Source of the DNA: CAZVXI01 sp964631295
GTDB lineage: Bacteria; Planctomycetota; Phycisphaerae; Phycisphaerales; SM1A02
NCBI GenBank assembly: GCA_964631295.1
Contig: CAZVXI010000003.1
Location: 1 to 42,531, forward strand
Direction of reading: 5' to 3'
DNA length: 42,531 bases
In this document: positions 42,391 to 42,531 of the stretch, one piece after another
How positions within the stretch are numbered: position 1 is the stretch's first letter
Layout: each line of letters begins with the position of its first letter
Position numbers and translations under genes: made by a program
Notes under the pieces: model-generated
The model's input: only the letters and a program-made list of their open reading frames with translations
What the model was told of the DNA's origin: nothing
Databases searched by the model: none

Positions 42391-42531
42391 TCAATAACTG
42401 TGGTAGCGCCCGGTGCCGTGGTATCGCTGTTTGTCGGATTCGTTGCCGATCATGTAGCCCGCGCCTGCGCCGAGTGCGGCTCCAAGGCCTGCGCCTTCGC
42501 CAGCGTGGCCCGACTGATGCCCGATAATCGC
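42391..42531 (-). CDS. Glycine-zipper protein, C-terminal fragment
   Basis: A minus-strand frame runs in from the right edge and ends at a TGA at 42393-42391. The 46 visible residues are HAGEGAGLGAALGAGAGYMI, a clear glycine-zipper stretch, then a polar tail NESDKQRYHGTGRYHSY. Such segments occur in small outer-membrane lipoproteins (YMGG/OmpA-like Gly-zipper families). The rest, including any signal peptide, lies outside the window. It converges on the SNase-fold gene, with ten bases between their stops. Confidence 0.65.
   Translation of the reverse strand, partial: AIIGHQSGHAGEGAGLGAALGAGAGYMIGNESDKQRYHGTGRYHSY

Noticed and set aside
1..42531. tRNA, rRNA, CRISPR, insertion-sequence or phage signatures
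   Set aside because: I looked for clover-leaf T-arm patterns, spaced direct repeats, transposase motifs and phage genes and saw none that hold up.

Overview
The window is visibly GC-rich, densely coded DNA with short intergenic gaps. It most likely comes from a marine planctomycete of the Phycisphaerae type; this is an inference from protein signatures. Three secreted proteins end in tandem EF-hand/dockerin-like modules of the form GDxxxDGxVxLxDLLxVLxNWG. One secreted protein has a GACC-type Cys-rich segment. Membrane proteins carry a CxxC..CPECG zinc ribbon, and there are a lone H-X-DG prepilin protein, a TPR protein with two RNA-polymerase alpha-CTD domains, and an FGly-type sulfatase. I see no rRNA, tRNA, CRISPR array, insertion sequence or phage gene.

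Layout. 1-5.4 kb: tail of an unidentified gene, an ankyrin/zinc-ribbon membrane protein, a large exported serine hydrolase, and a divergent prepilin-like protein. 5.4-8.4 kb: pyrE, a SpoIID/LytB lipoprotein, and the TPR plus double alpha-CTD protein behind a good sigma70-type promoter. 8.5-12.7 kb: a secreted trypsin-like protease, the wreck of a PAS sensor gene (premature stop at one end, truncation at the other), and a cobalamin-binding/MeaB GTPase fusion without a mutase domain. 13-18 kb: a PadR regulator with a membrane protein carrying a permease-prefix segment, behind a near-consensus promoter with an inverted repeat; then a transglutaminase-like protein, a strong intrinsic terminator and a sulfatase. 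17.9-23.4 kb: UPF0316 protein, a K+-channel/RCK-like protein with an atypical pore, NhaA, and a LolD/FtsX-type ABC pair. 23.5-27.8 kb: a methyltransferase behind a palindrome-rich control region, an oligopeptide-binding protein with a single permease, and a small unknown protein. 28-32.6 kb: a YwlE-like phosphatase overlapping rpiB, a secreted M14 carboxypeptidase, and a ChaN-like lipoprotein. 32.6-37.4 kb: two divergent helical-repeat exported proteins and a UPF0104-type membrane protein. 37.4-42.5 kb: an NHL beta-propeller protein, der, two translationally coupled unknown proteins, a degenerate nuclease-fold protein and the start of a glycine-zipper protein.

How the genes relate. Most are unrelated housekeeping genes or short operons of two or three. 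The recurring theme is the cell surface: two exported peptidases share the same C-terminal module set, and a propeller protein shares its last part. A peptide-binding protein and permease could take up peptides, although the rest of that transporter is absent here. The items most worth a second look are the double alpha-CTD protein, the B12/GTPase fusion, the broken PAS gene, the non-canonical channel pore, the catalytically stripped nuclease fold, and the palindrome-rich region at 24.2-24.3 kb.
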